Shown here in pieces: positions 1 through 31,300 of a stretch of 64,000 bases of DNA. Location of the stretch: positions 34,478,892-34,542,891 of the forward strand of contig CM060109.1 in the NCBI GenBank assembly GCA_030522415.1, in the 5' to 3' direction. This stretch comes from Channallabes apus. Lineage: Eukaryota; Chordata; Actinopteri; Siluriformes; Clariidae. The translations under genes and the position numbers were made by a program. The notes beneath the pieces were generated by a model, which saw only the letters and a list, made by a program, of their open reading frames with translations, ran no database searches and was not told the DNA's origin. Positions within the stretch are counted from its first letter, which is position 1, and the number at the start of each line of letters is the position of its first letter.

Positions 1-16941
<16,941 letters not shown>

Positions 16942-16959
16942 GAGACACTTTTAGTGGAT

Positions 16960-19900
16960 CTACATAACAAAATAAACTAGAGTTAAATTTCCTTTAATCT
17001 ATTTTAAATGCAAATAGCAACGAGAGCTATATAAATTAACATTACTGAAGCTTAAACAAAAAAATAACTCAAGCATTGCTGAGAAACATATACAAAAGAT
17101 ATATTCTTGTCTTGCTATCAGTTGAAGGGCACACCATGGACCCATACTAAAAATAGGCCTCAAACCATCTATCAACACCAAGAGCAAAGATAATCTTATG
17201 GAAACTAGAATATTTACCCTTTATAGTTTCATACATACCTGACCAAATACTATTTCAGTAGTCTATCCAATGACAGTAGTGATAGTAGAAAGATGTTCAC
17301 TTTCCATCTACTAGGGTCCCACACTGAAATTCCACTTAATGTATTCCTGCAAACCTAAAGACAGACAAATGTGAATTCACTTTGTACTGAACTCCGCAAA
17401 GCAATTGTCTGTTTAAAGGGTTTTGCAGGCCTCAGGTGGTCAAATAGTTTGACACCCAAGAGCCCCAAAAGAGCCGCAACTCCTGGATGAAGCTTCCTGA
17501 CAGCTGCGCCCAGACGCTCCAGCTATGTCTCATGAAAGTTAATGCCAGGACCTGATTGGATGGCTTTGTTTAGCTAGCAGAACTGCAATGCCTTCTGAGG
17601 CTGCGGGTTAAATATAGGACTGCATACGAGCCTTTTTTAGCACCAAACTCACAGAATTTAACATGAAATTATCATTTCTTTAAAGATAAAATTTAGCAAA
17701 AGAGAAAATGAGAATTGAAGCAAATTCCCATTCAAAGTGGTTCGGGGCCTCAGATAGTGATCCCAAGTGTAGATGCATAGATTCCAGAGAAAGCGAGAGA
17801 GAAGGTTCCAGCATCATAATATGGGTAAGTTTAACAGTCCGTGTAATGTTGCCCAGTCAGAGGAAGTTGACCAGTGCTTCATAAGAGACAATGCCAAGAA
17901 CTGACCCTGAGCTTCAATTCCATCCAATGGCAAAAGAGCAGAAAATCCACAGGATGCCATGCAAAGGTCTGTGTAGGCTGGAGAGGGAAATCTGAATTGT
18001 TGTTGGCTTTATTTAATTCTTTGCTTACCAGTAATTTTAAAGTTATAGTGTTTCCCAAGCTGCCAGAGCCTCCCCAACTCTTCCCTCCTGAGAAACGCTG
18101 GGCGACAGCTCACAGCCACAGTCGCACTTCAGTTATCATGTGCTCCAACCAGCCAATCAGAGAGCAATATTCTCAGGTTTCAACAGCTAAATATATAGTA
18201 GTGATGCCTTTAGGAAAATAGCACCTGTTCAGCAAATCCAGTGAGAGACTGGAGACAACGATACAAAAGGAGCAGTGAGATTTGGGGAAAAATTAATTTT
18301 CGTAGTAAGGTATTATCATTGTTAGCAGGGTTACAGTAACATTTCATTCTATAGAACTACAATAATGCCCAAAATAACACTCAGGGTAGAGTGAGAAAAT
18401 TTGTCAACTACACCTTGACTTAAGGAAACGTTTGAGCCAATTAAATGCATTATTTAGGCATTATTAAATGAAAGATTCAACATGAAATAGGAAAGAGCAA
18501 AGGTACCAAGTAAATAAATGTTTGTTTTGCAAACTTGCAAATTATCCTATATAAAAGGGTTAGCTAGTGATTTCTGTAAGCTATTTAATATGATGTAAAT
18601 TAAAGTTAAAGACAAAGTTAAAGTTTAATATGATGCAATTTAAGTGTTATGACAGCTGACAAATAATGTGTATTAAAATATTACATAAAATATTACATAT
18701 AACATAAAACTTTTAATAATCGCCTGTAAATACCCATAAGAAGTGCTGGAAAAACACAGAGTGTAAGCTCGGCCGCGATCACTTGACCGCTGCTTAATTA
18801 GAAGATCAGGTCGATCTGGTTCAAGCTTTTTAACTTTTTTTTTTCTTTCTTTGTCCGATCGCCTTGCTATGGGGGTATTTTAGCAAAAAAAAAAAAAAAC
18901 TCTTTTCTCTCATATTTAGCTGGCTTCCACGTCATTCACTGTTGAATACATTAACTCACAATCTGCTGACTATTAATAAGACTCATTGAGTATGGTCCAA
19001 TCACAAGAGCTCAAACATTTAAAAACAATATTGATTCGCTAAGAACAAAAGGGGGAGGGTTCGAGGCGCACAGTCCTGCGCCCCGAGAATGATTTGAAAA
19101 AAATCCAATTAGAGCTCAGCCTCAAATCACATACTTTTCAAAAATGTACGTGCCTCATTTGTCCGGCGCCCCAAGTACACAAACACAAATGAAAAAAAAA
19201 TGTAATTGTAAATTAATTATATTAAGAAATACAGTGGGATATTGTGACTAAATGACTTTATTTCATTATTAAAATAAATGATTATTATGTGAAGTAATTA
19301 CATGTTAAAGTAGCATTCTTCTCTGCCTAACTTTAAGGGAGCGGCCACCACAGCTTGCCATCCCACATAATGTATCTTACCTCCTGGATTGTTCTGGTGA
19401 ACAGGTTTCTACTTCAGCCCAGCCCAAGAGCAGGTTTCTGGACATCTACTTAATGCCATTATCTTTTTGAGTCATGCCTCCTGTGCGGATGAGCACAACA
19501 GAAGGTGAATGACAGCCACAGTTGAGTCATTCCTCGGGGGGAGGGGGGGTTATGTCCTTCCTCAACCTCTCATACATTCTACAGCATCAGTAAGGAGAAT
19601 GGAAGGGTACTGGGTCACCCCAACATCAGCCAGCAGGGAGCTCAGTTTGCACTGACCTTTTAATAAAACCACAAATGTGTAATAAATCTTGACTCATTTA
19701 TTATTTTTTAGATCAAAAAGCTATGATAAAATGTAGTGGTTTGGGTATAATCTTAAATGGCGACGTTAAAGTAAATGGCAGCATCAATCGCCAGCCATCC
19801 ATGTGTATTAATCAGTAGATGACAGGATGGGTGAATCACAGGGCTAGAAGAAGAAAGACAGCAAATCACTTGGTCATTGGTAAACAATGAGTCATGGAGA

Positions 19901-20159
19901 CTAAATTTTACCAAATATTTGGCACGCTGACTCAATAATGCACCAGTGACTGTCGTAGTGGAAAAGACTCACTTGCCAAAACACTGAGGTAAGTGGGCTA
20001 AATACAGAGGGGAAGAAAAGACATGTTTGCTAAGGCCTTCAAAGAAAGCCAAGTTGTTTACTTTGTGTTTGTGAAGAGGTAATAGATTCAGATTTTCAAA
20101 TTTTTATTTAACCCTTTTTTGTAATTGTGAATATTTTGTAATGCTGCTACTCAGTCACT
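16960..20159. other. non-coding spacer upstream of nebulin
   Basis: No coding region was recognised here. The first kilobase should hold nebulin 5'UTR exons and promoter; a possible UTR exon has a donor just below 17240 and an acceptor near 17357. A G-rich run sits at 19537..19550. The remainder is AT-rich, and its short open frames look like chance. Confidence 0.5.
17600..17620 (-). promoter_or_regulatory. possible nebulin TATA-like element
   Basis: Read on the minus strand, 17608..17616 gives TATATTTAA. It lies about 650 bp upstream of the first coding exon. A CAGCTG E-box, typical of muscle promoters, occurs about 100 bp downstream near 17502. The arrangement is plausible, but no transcription start can be read from sequence alone. 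Confidence 0.25.
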
Positions 20160-20475
20160 CATCATATATACCGCTTTTTCCTGTGCACAGGGGCATGGCG
20201 GCGTGGAGCCTATCCCAGGAGACTTAGGGCACAAGTCGGTGTACACACTGAACGAGGTGCTAAACTATTACAGAGCACACAAAAACACACTTGCACACAA
20301 TTTGGGAACACCAATTTGCCTAATCTGTCCATCTTTGGACTGTGGGAGGAAACAGGAGCACCCAGGAAAAACCCACCAAGCAAAGGGAGGGCATGCAGAC
20401 TCCATGCGCATAGACGCAAGGTAGGACCCGGACTGAGCAAGGCAACAGTGCTAACCCCTAAACCACCGTCGCGTC
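20160..20475 (-). repeat. tRNA-derived SINE, copy 1
   Basis: Reverse complement of a common fish SINE. The tRNA-like head is at the high end (a degraded gctaacc...accacc A-box region). The body contains the conserved gtttttcctgggtgctcc-type segment, and the tail points left with taccgctttttcctg. The copy is diverged. I place it in the Mermaid/V-SINE-like group from memory of the body sequence, so the family name is tentative. Confidence 0.75.
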
Positions 20476-20517
20476 TAATGCAACTACCCGAACCTTAAAT
20501 AGACTTAATTACGATTT

Positions 20518-20734
20518 TGGAGGTTTCCTCCGGGTACTCCGGGTTCCTCCCACATTTCAAAGACATGCAGATTAGGCTAATTCACGTTCCTAAATTGCCA
20601 GTAGTGTGTGAATATGTGTGTGTGCCCTGCGATGGTTTGGCACCCTGTCCAGGGTGTACACTGCCTTGTGCCCCAAGTCCCCTGGGATCGGCTCCAGGCC
20701 CCCACGACCTTGAATACGCTGAGTGAGTGAGTAA
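20518..20734 (+). repeat. tRNA-derived SINE, head-truncated, copy 2
   Basis: It starts inside the SINE body (ggtttcctccgggtactcc) and runs through the tail to gctgagtgagtgagtaag. The tRNA-like head is missing. It is oriented opposite to the copy immediately on its left. Confidence 0.75.
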
Positions 20735-20737
20735 GAT

Positions 20738-20965
20738 TTTGGAGGTAGCACTGGCGCCTTGCACCTTCAGGGTCCAGGTTTAATTCCCGGCCACTTTCAA
20801 TTCCCGCCTGGGTGTGCATGGAGTTTGCATGTTCTCCCCATGCTTGGTGGGTTTCCTTTGGATGCTCAGGTTTACTACCACACTCCAAAGACATGCAGAT
20901 TAGGCTAACTGGCATTCCCAAATTGCTCGTAGTGTGTGAATAAGTGTGTGTGCCCTGAGTGAGAG
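20738..20965 (+). repeat. tRNA-derived SINE, tail-truncated, copy 3
   Basis: It starts in the tRNA-like head (ggtagcactggcgccttgca) with a degraded B-box (aggtttaattcccgg). It continues through the body and stops at gtgtgtgtgccctgagtgag, before the normal tail. Confidence 0.75.
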
Positions 20966-21890
20966 TAAGATCTTGGGGATTGATTAATGAGGATTGATTA
21001 ATTTAAATGTCACAAATTTACACAAAAGTAACTAATCAACTGCAAAATTTTAATCACTTAAATGAGTTCCCTGGGATCCCTGGAGAGCAGCAGAAATACT
21101 CAAACTTGCTCAGATCATATTTTCTTCATTCAGATGGTTGATGTAAATATTGTCCAAAGATGCTGGCCCACACCCACATGATTTTATTCATGAAACTTCT
21201 GCCTCTCAAGTGTCCTCTAATACAACACATTAAGTCATAAAATGGATTAAGTGCAAAATGTGAGTATGTGCCTTACTAAAATTATGTGAATTATGTATAA
21301 TAGTTGTGGTAGGTAAGGTAAGCACCTTTTATATTTATTCCATGAATATGACATGTCTAATATTTGCTTTTATGTTTATCCATGAAAATATTATGTTATG
21401 TCTTATATTTGCTGATATTGAAGCAATATCATTTTGACAGCAATATAAATTGAACAAACGTGTCTGGGTGTGTTTCCATACATGTTACAGTAAGTTTAAT
21501 GAGGCCAATTCTATGTATTTAATTTTATTTCTTATAAATTTTTTTACTTGTTGCAACCCTACTTTTTCATGTACTGTGCTCCTGCCATAATGTGTTACTC
21601 TGCTGCTTACACTGATGCATACAGGTGATGCCAAGAGGGTCAATGCAGGGGAAGCTGTAGCCCAAAATAAAGCAACTACAAACATACAAATAGTGTTTTT
21701 TCCATAACTTACATATCTCATGTCCAGGTAATTATAGCTTATTGCCTGAAAGTTACTAGAGAGATGCTCAGGTCAAGTGTAAAGTTTATTTTTATGTGAT
21801 AAAATGTGACTCGTACTTCAAGTCACAAACTATGTTTCAATCACTGTGACAACAAAAAAGTGACAACTATCTGCAGCCTCCATGGGTAAA
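20966..21890. other. non-coding spacer 3' of arl5a
   Basis: AT-rich DNA with no gene or repeat that I can name. Confidence 0.5.
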
Positions 21891-21895
21891 AACAC

Positions 21896-21901
21896 TTTAT
21901 T
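21896..21901 (-). promoter_or_regulatory. candidate arl5a polyadenylation signal
   Basis: The minus strand reads AATAAA about 460 bp past the arl5a stop codon, which would give a 3'UTR of roughly 0.5 kb. Confidence 0.45.
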
Positions 21902-22360
21902 TTTTTTCCTTACATAAACTGAAGTCTTCCACTGCATGGTGTTTTAGTCTTGATTTTGATGTCCTGGTCTGAAAGGTTCAGGTACAGGCTCAAGGTCAAT
22001 GTAAATACTGGACTGAACACACAGGGCAATACTATGTAAGGCAGTCAGACAATACTGCAAAGTCACTCCATGCAGAGCCTCACTCATTTACACATGCGCT
22101 CAGTCCATATGCTTCTCTGCATCTTTCCCGTTAGACTCTTTAGAGAGCAACTGGGCAGAAAAACACTGATATTATGTGGTTTTGCTCTTCCTGAACCTTT
22201 TGAATAGTTAGTTGAAGATTTTTGTTCACAGTTCTCCGTGAGCTGTAATAAATTAATCACACAAGTCCAGGTGACACCTCCACACCACCTTCACAGTGAG
22301 CGACAGTTGGCCTCCATGCTTGGAGGGGAAAGAGTGTGCACCGTTCGTTACGGTCAGGAG

Positions 22361-25300
22361 TCATCTCACTCGCAGTCGTGACATCATCCACTCAAGTCCC
22401 TGACACAGTCTGCACACAGATATTAAAGTTTCATTTTAATCATTACATTCCTTTAAAAAAAGTCATGAAATATGTTTACTAACTGCAGTGAATTTATTTG
22501 GCACAGAGTCAGTACAACATTTATTGGATTTCCTCTAGAACTAGATTAGAAGCAGAAAGTAGGACTTTTAAGGTTAAATCTTCATTATGAGTGTGTATAT
22601 AATTTACTGCATCACTACAATTTAATTTGCAAACTATGAATCATAAGAACTAAAATGTTACAGGGCATTATTCATTAAACAGTTTATACACACAGTAATG
22701 AGACTAATGCATATATTATGCAAAACATACAGCATACAAGAGTTTCATTATAGGTATTAAAGAAGTATATGTTACAGAGAAATACAGGGTATACTAAAAG
22801 GTAGAAATCAAGTACAGATCAAATAATATCACCAACTGTTGGTGCAAATTTAAAAGCCACAGAAATGTTTCTTATTGCATGAATCTAAAAAAAGAAAGAA
22901 ACTATAAAAGAAAGTCATGGCAAATATTCAGCTGAACACCAGTGTGCCGTTCTGTTATAATTATTCATAATATTAAAATTATTTTAAACTTTTACTATCA
23001 AAAGTTGCATGTGTTAAAAATCCATCGATCTGTCTTTGCCTCCCCAAACACCTGCAAGCGAATTAGTGTTAAAACCTGCTCATTACACACGCTTACACAA
23101 GTCATAAAGCACTGTAGGCGCAAATTAGTCTTGAAACATCTGCACATTAGAAGCTGTGCACGCCCATGTTAGAAGCCGTGTGTGCTTATATGCCTGCAAC
23201 CGCTCAACCGACAATCATTTTAAATTTGGGTTTTGAGACTTGAGACATTTAAAAGTCGCAAAACGTTGCCGTTACTTTATTATCCTAAAGGTGGTGCTCT
23301 AAACTATTCACACACTGATATCTAGTGTCAGGACTAAATTATTTGCCAAGTTTGTTTCAAAACAATAGTTGGCAGATGAGAGAAATGTGCTGCTCAATAA
23401 TGTAGCTTTTTTTTGTTTAATTACTTAAGTAAAAAGTTACTTTGTATTGTTTAAATGCTGTTCTTGATTTTTAAGTGTGAAAACCAATATAATAAATGGG
23501 CTACATTTAATTAAAAAAACTTTCAAGGTTGCATACAAGTGATGATCAAAGATCAAGGTCTTAAAATTGTAATGAAAGCTGGAAAAAAATTTACATTGAA
23601 TCAGGATTTTTATAAAATTTTGAAACTTACAGAATCATAATATAAACCAAAACAATGCCAAGGTATTGTGATAATATCGAATTGGGTAAGGACTTCTGAT
23701 TCCTTTCCCTAATAATCAGTATGTCTCTATTAATGTTACAAATAACCACAGAGCTCTGTGTGCACAGATATCCATGCAGTTTGGTTATTTCTCTGGGCAA
23801 ACACCGAATAAAAATAAAAATCATCTAGTCAGTGCCATGCAGACAGCTACATACATCTGGCTAGTGTGGAAGGAAATATATTCTTACCCCTCCCCTGTAA
23901 GAGCACAGCAGGCCTGGATGTGCCACTGGTGGTCCTTAACAGAAGTAAGCTGTAGGCTCTGTGAGATTTCAGCTACAGTCATACAACCTTTCACATCCTG
24001 CTTGTTGGCAAACACCAACAAACCAGCCTTTTTAAGGTCCTGGGAAAAGAATAAATGCAAACTACTGAAAGATGAACTTGATTTAAAAAGATTTCCTGTA
24101 CAATTCTGACTCGAATGAAAGTAGTCTACCACTACATACGTAATCCATCACATCTACTTATGGACACACGATATGCGGTAGAACCTTGGATCACAAGCAT
24201 ATAATTTGTTCAGGAAGCGGGCTTGTATTCAAAAACACTCGTAATTCAAAGAAAATTGTCCCATTAAAAATTATGGAAACTCAAATTATTTGTTCCAGAG
24301 CCCTAAGAAAAATAATTAATAAAAAATATAAAGTAAAAATAAAACAAATAAACCTGCACTTTACCTTTAAAAAAAAAAAAAAAGTACAAATAAATTCCGA
24401 CAGATAATTGTTTCAGCTCCTCCCGTCTCCAAAAATACAGAACATGCAACTAGAGTTGATTTTGAGCTTCTTATCTTCTAATTTAAAGTGTAAATTAATA
24501 TGAATATAGGGGGAGTCAATTATTTTTTGTTGCATTTAGAATGGTATCTGACTGTGGATGGCATTTAAATTTTTACAGTTACTATTTTTAACTTTATTTT
24601 TATTTGTAACGCACAAACATTTGATTTTAAATTGTGCAATAGATTTGATTAGATTGTGCTGTTTTGATAAGGCCTCATCATGTGCGTGCAGTCTGAACAG
24701 AGCACATGTGACCTCAACAAATCCTGACTAATTTGAATAAAAACATCAGGCAAAATAGAGGTGGTGGTGGTATGTAGTAACCATTATATGAATGCAGGAC
24801 TAACCTCATGAGCTAGCATTCTGTAGAGCTCTTCTCTGGTGACAGAGATTCTCTCTCTGTCTGTGCTGTCCACCACAACTATCACAAACTGTAGAAACAG
24901 AACCAAAATATAATGAAATGTGTTTGTCTACTATAATGTCAGTCAGTATACAGTACAAAAAAAGAGGAAGAAAAAGAACAACCTGCCAAAATAGTTCTAG
25001 TAAGCATACCTCTGTGTTAGTGTAGTAGGTATTCCATGAGGAACGCAGAGATTCCTGGCCTCCTATATCCCACATGAGGAAATGGGTGTTGTTCACTACA
25101 ATCTCCTCTACATTGCTGCCTATCGTGGGTGAGGTGTGAACTACTTCATTCATAGAACTGAGGGTCAAACACACAACAAAAGAAAATTGTTAATAACGTA
25201 ATCATTATTTATATACAGTGGTGTGAAAAACTATTTGCCCCCTTCCTGATTTCTTATTCTTTTGCATGTTTGTCACACTTAAATGTTTCTGCTCATCAAA

Positions 25301-28300
25301 AACCGTTAACTATTAGTAAAAGATAACATAATTGAACACAAAATGCAGTTTTTAAATGAAGGTTTACGTTATTAAGGGAGAAAAAAAACTCCAAATCTAC
25401 ATGGCCCTGTGTGAAAAAGTGATTGCCCCCCTTGTTGAAAAATAACTTAACTGTGGTTTATCACACCTGAGTTCAATTTCTGTAGTCACCCCCAGGCCTG
25501 ATTACTGCGACACCTGTTTCAATCAAGAAATCACTTAAATAGGAGCTACCTGACACAGAGAAGTAGACCAAAAGCACCTCAAAAGCTAGACATCATGCCA
25601 AGATCCAAAGAAATTCAGGAACAAATGAGAACAAAAGTAATTGAGATCTATCAGTCTGGTAAAGGTTATAAAGCCATTTCTAAAGCTTTGGGACTCCAGC
25701 GAACCACAGTGAGAGCCATTATCCACAAATGGCAAAAACATGGAACAGTGGTGAACCTTCCCAGGAGTGGCCGACCGACCAAAATTATCCCAAGTGCGCA
25801 GAGACAACTCATCCGAGAGGCCACAAAAGACCCCAGGACAACATCTAAAGAACTGCAGGCCTCACTTGCCTCAATTAAGGTCAGTGTTCACGACTCCACC
25901 ATAAGAAAGAGACTGGGCAAAAACGGCCTGCATGGCAGATTTCCAATGCGCAAACTATTTAAGCAAAAAGAACATTAAGGCTCGTCTCAATTTTGCTAAA
26001 AAACATCTCAATGATTGCCAAGACTTTTGGGAAAGTACCTTGTGGAACGACGAGACAAAAGTTTAACTTTTTGGAAGGTGTGTGTCCCGTTACATCTGGC
26101 GTAAAAGTAACACAGCATTTCCGAAAAAGAACATCATGCCAACAGTAAAATATGGTGGTGGTAGTGTGATGGTCTGGGGTTGTTTTGCTGCTTCAGGACC
26201 TGGAAGGCTTGCTGTGATAGATGGAACCATGAATTCTACTGTCTACCAAAAAATCCTGAAGGAGAATGTCCGACCATCTGTTCGTCAACTCAAGCTGAAG
26301 CGATCTTCGGTGCTGCAGCAGGACAATGACCCAAAACACACCAGCAAATCCACCTCTGAATGGCTGAAGAAAAACAAAATGAAGACTTTGGAGTGGCCTA
26401 GTCAAAGTCCTGACCTGAATCCTACTGAGATGTTGTGGCATGAACTTAAAAAGGCGGTTCATGCTAGAAAACCCTCAAATAAAGCTGAATTACAACAATT
26501 CTCCAAAGATGAGTGGGCCAAAATTCCTCCAGAGCGCTGTAAAAGACTCGTTGCAAGTTATCGCAAACGCTTGATTGCAGTTATTGCTGCTAAGGGTGGC
26601 CCAACCAGTTATTAGGTTCAGGGGGCAATTACTTTTTCACACAGGGCCATGTAGGTTTGGATTTTTTTTCTCCCTAAATAATAAAACCCCTCATTTAAAA
26701 ACTGCATTTTGTGTTTACTTGTGTTATCTTTGACTAATAGTTAAATGTGTTTGATGATCAGAAACATTTTGTGTGACAAACATGCAAAAGAATAAGAAAT
26801 CAGGAGGGGGGCAAATAGTTTTTCACACCACTGTAGATGAACTGAATAATGCAGAAAGTTCAATAATGTAGATGTCATATAATAACAGTTTAGTTTAAAA
26901 AAAATGTAACAAAGCATTGTCATATACTACAGAAAAGCATGCTCAATATATCAATTACACAATCGACTGATACTTCTGTTTTGGCATAGACACTTTCTTT
27001 GTGACATGGCACAATTGTTTAGTAGATTCCATTTTTGCTACTAGAATGTGCTCAAAGGTTTCACACAAAACCAGCCGCTCATGCTCTCTTGTGACTGGGG
27101 AAGTGCTACTGCTGTATTAATCTTATGATTAATAGCACTGTATTAAAATCATGCTTAGTTACAGAGATAAATTTCCTTGTACAAGGACAGCAATTAACAG
27201 GCTCTAGAATTCCTTAGGAGATCAATAAAACATTAAATAAAAATAAAACAATACATGTAACAATAAATGCAACTAAATTTAATGGGCTATTTAATCACAT
27301 TTCCAATGTATATTTTTATTCTTAATATCTTAACAAAAATTTTTTTTAAATAGTTATGCTTCATATTACTTGTTACAATAATAATTTTAAACAATAATCT
27401 GTACACAAGTTTTAAGGTAAACTCAGTACTCACAATTGATAAAGAATTGTTGTCTTGCCTGCATTGTCCAGTCCAACAATTATGACTTTATGCTCTAAAT
27501 GGCAAAAAGAAATATGGTTAGGAACACTAAAATATTTTTTTTTCACTTAATAAGAAAAGGACAAAAAACGTACTCAGGATATCACATAACTGATTAACAT
27601 CACACTAAAACAAAACAAGCAAGCATGCAAACAAACAAACAAGACAATTACAACAATAAAAAAAAAATCATAGTAATTCTGTATTTCAATGTGTGTCAAA
27701 AGTGTATTTGCTTAAAAAAAAAAAATCTATCTTTACTGATATGACATTAAATACTGATAAGATTATAAATTTACTAACTAGGTCACCAAACAAGTAACAA
27801 CTGACTTGTACATGTAATTCTGTACTACATGTACAGAGATATAGACAACTGTGCATGTCCTGAAGTCATTTGGAAAAAAAGAAGTTTGAACATTCTGAAA
27901 ACTGTTTGTACCAAGTCCCTTGTGCTTCTTGTTTCACATAAAGCACACAAAGAGAGTATCAAAATCAAAGGACCCAGAACTATTGTAATGATAATTTAAA
28001 AGATGCATAAGACAAAATAAATGCATAAAAAAAAACAAAAGTTAAATGAAACTAACTACAATATTTTATTAATTTAAAACTGATGCAATATCATGTAAGA
28101 AAATAAAGAGTTAATTACAAAACAATGCAAATGTGTATATGAGAAGATTTAAAATTAATGGGAGTTAACCTCATCTGTTTACCTATATTTACATTTTATT
28201 TGATACACAGCTGTGAATATGGAACAAAGCAAAAATGTTTCTTGGTTAAACAGTCAAAATGTCAGCATGCTTTTCAAACAAACCCCTACGATACATGCGT

Positions 28301-31300
28301 ATAACACCTGTGAATCAAGGTCAGACGTCAGGCAGAGCAGCACAGTAAAGCGCTAGTAACAGGTCCAGCTACTACGACTGTCACAAAACTGGTTCTTGTA
28401 AATTTACTGGTTAATTGACTGTTTAATTGAAACTATAATTAATCTAGAGAACAACCCTTAATTAAGTGTTTTAAAAAGGAATATTAATGTAAACTATGCT
28501 TCACACTAGAAAATAATACAGTGCTGCACCCATTCCTTATTAACATAATAATATGCACGTACACTGTAATATAAAAGGAATACTACAGTAGCAAAACACT
28601 CTAACAATGTCACAGTTATGCTTAAAAAGCAGGTGTGTTGTTCTGCCTGAGAGAGTAAAAAAAAAAAAAGTCTGGAGTCATTAAGTTCAGTGACTAATAT
28701 TTCAGGAATACTTTTTGCTCTGCTCGTCAAAATCATTCAAAATGTTAATGGTTGTGCAAATATGAACAACAGAAATCAATTAACTACGATCATCATTTAA
28801 TTCATATTTGTGTGCTTCGACCGCTAATACAAGTGTAGTGCTTGTGTAAGAAGGCAGATAATGGCTATGGATAATGGCTGTAGAAAACTAATGTGTGTGA
28901 ATATTACAGGATTATTTCCTAAACTGTTACCACAAATTTGGGATCATGTAATCAGGATTTTTGCCATATACAAAATGTGTGTATCCTGCAGCATTCATTA
29001 GAAAGGGGCACATAAGGACTTGCTCTCAGGCCTCATCAACTAACATCGCTACCTCACTTCACTATTGCTTGTGTTGAAGGAGTACAAATGTCCTAGTCCA
29101 CTATTTGAAAACTGTTTAAGAAGAGGAAAGTGCACAGCTATTTTTCTCCTGAGTATGAAAAACAACATTTAAAAATCTATTTTAGCTATTTAAGCTTTTT
29201 GACATTGCTTTCACAAACGACATCATGAAAACTTTCTATTTCTTTGTCCGTTTATAGCTGTGGTTACATGGACAATATTTCCTACACTGCCTCCAGAGAT
29301 TTGTATAGTGTACCCTATGCATAATGGGTGCATACTGTAACTTCAGGCGCTTCTCTTTTTATCTTGACGTTCTAACGCACAGGAATAGGGTCAATCTAGA
29401 CACATGAAAACACATGACCACCTTTCAAGGCTCCAAAGTCCGATCTTTATGCTCTTTAGCAAATTGAAGTCTTTTTTTTTCTGATTAGCTTCACAGGATT
29501 TCGTATGGTCACACAGCTGTTTAGTCCCAGTCCTTAGCGTTCTTATGGCACTGTGTGTTTGGAAATGTTTTTGCTTTCACTATTAAACATAGCTGGAATT
29601 CCTACTGTTGATTTTTTTTTTATGATGCAGCTGCACCAAGCGTATAAATTATCTCCATCAATGATTGTTTTCTTCCCCCTGACTACATTTCTTCCACAAA
29701 GCTTATGGTTCGGTACTACTCTTCTAATTTTAAGTGTTGGATGATTCTTAATCAATTTACAGTAATTTCAAAATCTCCTGCTTTTGCCTCATCTGGGCTG
29801 GGCCAATAACAGTGATTCTTTTCCTTTGGCCAGGCAGTGTAAAAAGGGGAAGGAAAAAAAAAAAAAAAAAAGACCCCCCTATTATTTTTATCTGAATTAT
29901 CTCACACACCAACGCAGATGTGCACACAAAATAAAAACTAACATGCATACTAACCAACAAACAATTTCAACTGGGATGTAACTTACCGCATTAGTTAATT
30001 AAACCTAACCGTGTAATTTTAGCTGTTGCACAGTGACTCTGGGAACAGAGTAAGAGCTACAAAGAAGCATACTAGAATGTATGTTTAGACTGAGCAAACC
30101 TTAGATGACTATACATTTTTTGCAAACTATGCATTTAATTTCAAACTACCCAACAAGCATCACAACATTTACCTTATTATGATGAATTTAATTACATTTT
30201 CCACATCTGGGATACAACTTTTTCTTTTTTTGAGGACCAGTTTTTCTTAATTTTGTCTTTTGACGTTTTTAATTTGATAAACTGATCCAAAGTTATAATC
30301 CTAAATCAGCCTTAATGCTTACTATTCCTTACATATTTGAAATGGGGGTTTATGTTCGACAGAACTAAGACATTATGACACCTATTTATAATGCCTTTTA
30401 TGAATTTTAACAAGATACTTAAGACTTGTATGCTGTTTGGCATGCAATAAGGGGCCAACAATGAAACACAAGAACATCAGAAATGTTAGCAAATGATGGT
30501 GTTCTCACACAAAAAGGATTAAGAAAATAAAGTCCGGAATGAAGACCTATCATTATATTTACTGTGACAGGTTTTCCCCCAAAAAAATGATTATGTGAGG
30601 CATCTCAGTGCTACTGTAAGATAGTTGCGTCTATGGATAAATTTGCAACTTAGATAGGGTGCAGCAGGTTCTATTACATACATTGCCTGGTCAGAAAAGG
30701 TTTCACACTACAAGCTGACTACGTGCAAAGTGTGTTGAAAAGATTCCACATGGCAGGATTCAAATATTTAATGTAGTTAACGTATGGAATGTGCTTCTTC
30801 CATCAAGGAAGAAAAATAGATAAAATAGACAATGGTCATTCAGTACATTCAGGCAATCAGCTGGCTTCAGTGTATTTACACAAAAGGACGCTAAGCATAG
30901 ATCTGACCAACTGAAGCAATTCCAGAGCATAACACTGCCTCCCGAGGCGTGTATAGTGGCCACTATGCATGCTGGGTGAATCGCTTCATGTGCTTCTCTT
31001 CTTATCCTGACACGCCCATCACTCTGGTAAAGGGTCAAGCTTATCAAACCACATGACCTTTTCCACTGCGCTGAAGTCCAACCTTTATAATCCCTAAGAC
31101 ACTGAAGTGTTTTCTTTTTCCTGATTAGGTTATTTTAACTATTAAACATTAATATTTTAAATTACCTTAAGTTTTTTAATGAAGCAGGCCAAATATTTGG
31201 TCCTTCTGAAATGGTGACTTTTTTGTGGCCAAGCAGTGTACCTTCAAATAATTTCGCAAGAGAAAAAAAACCCTACATTTACCACAACAATCTGTTGTGT

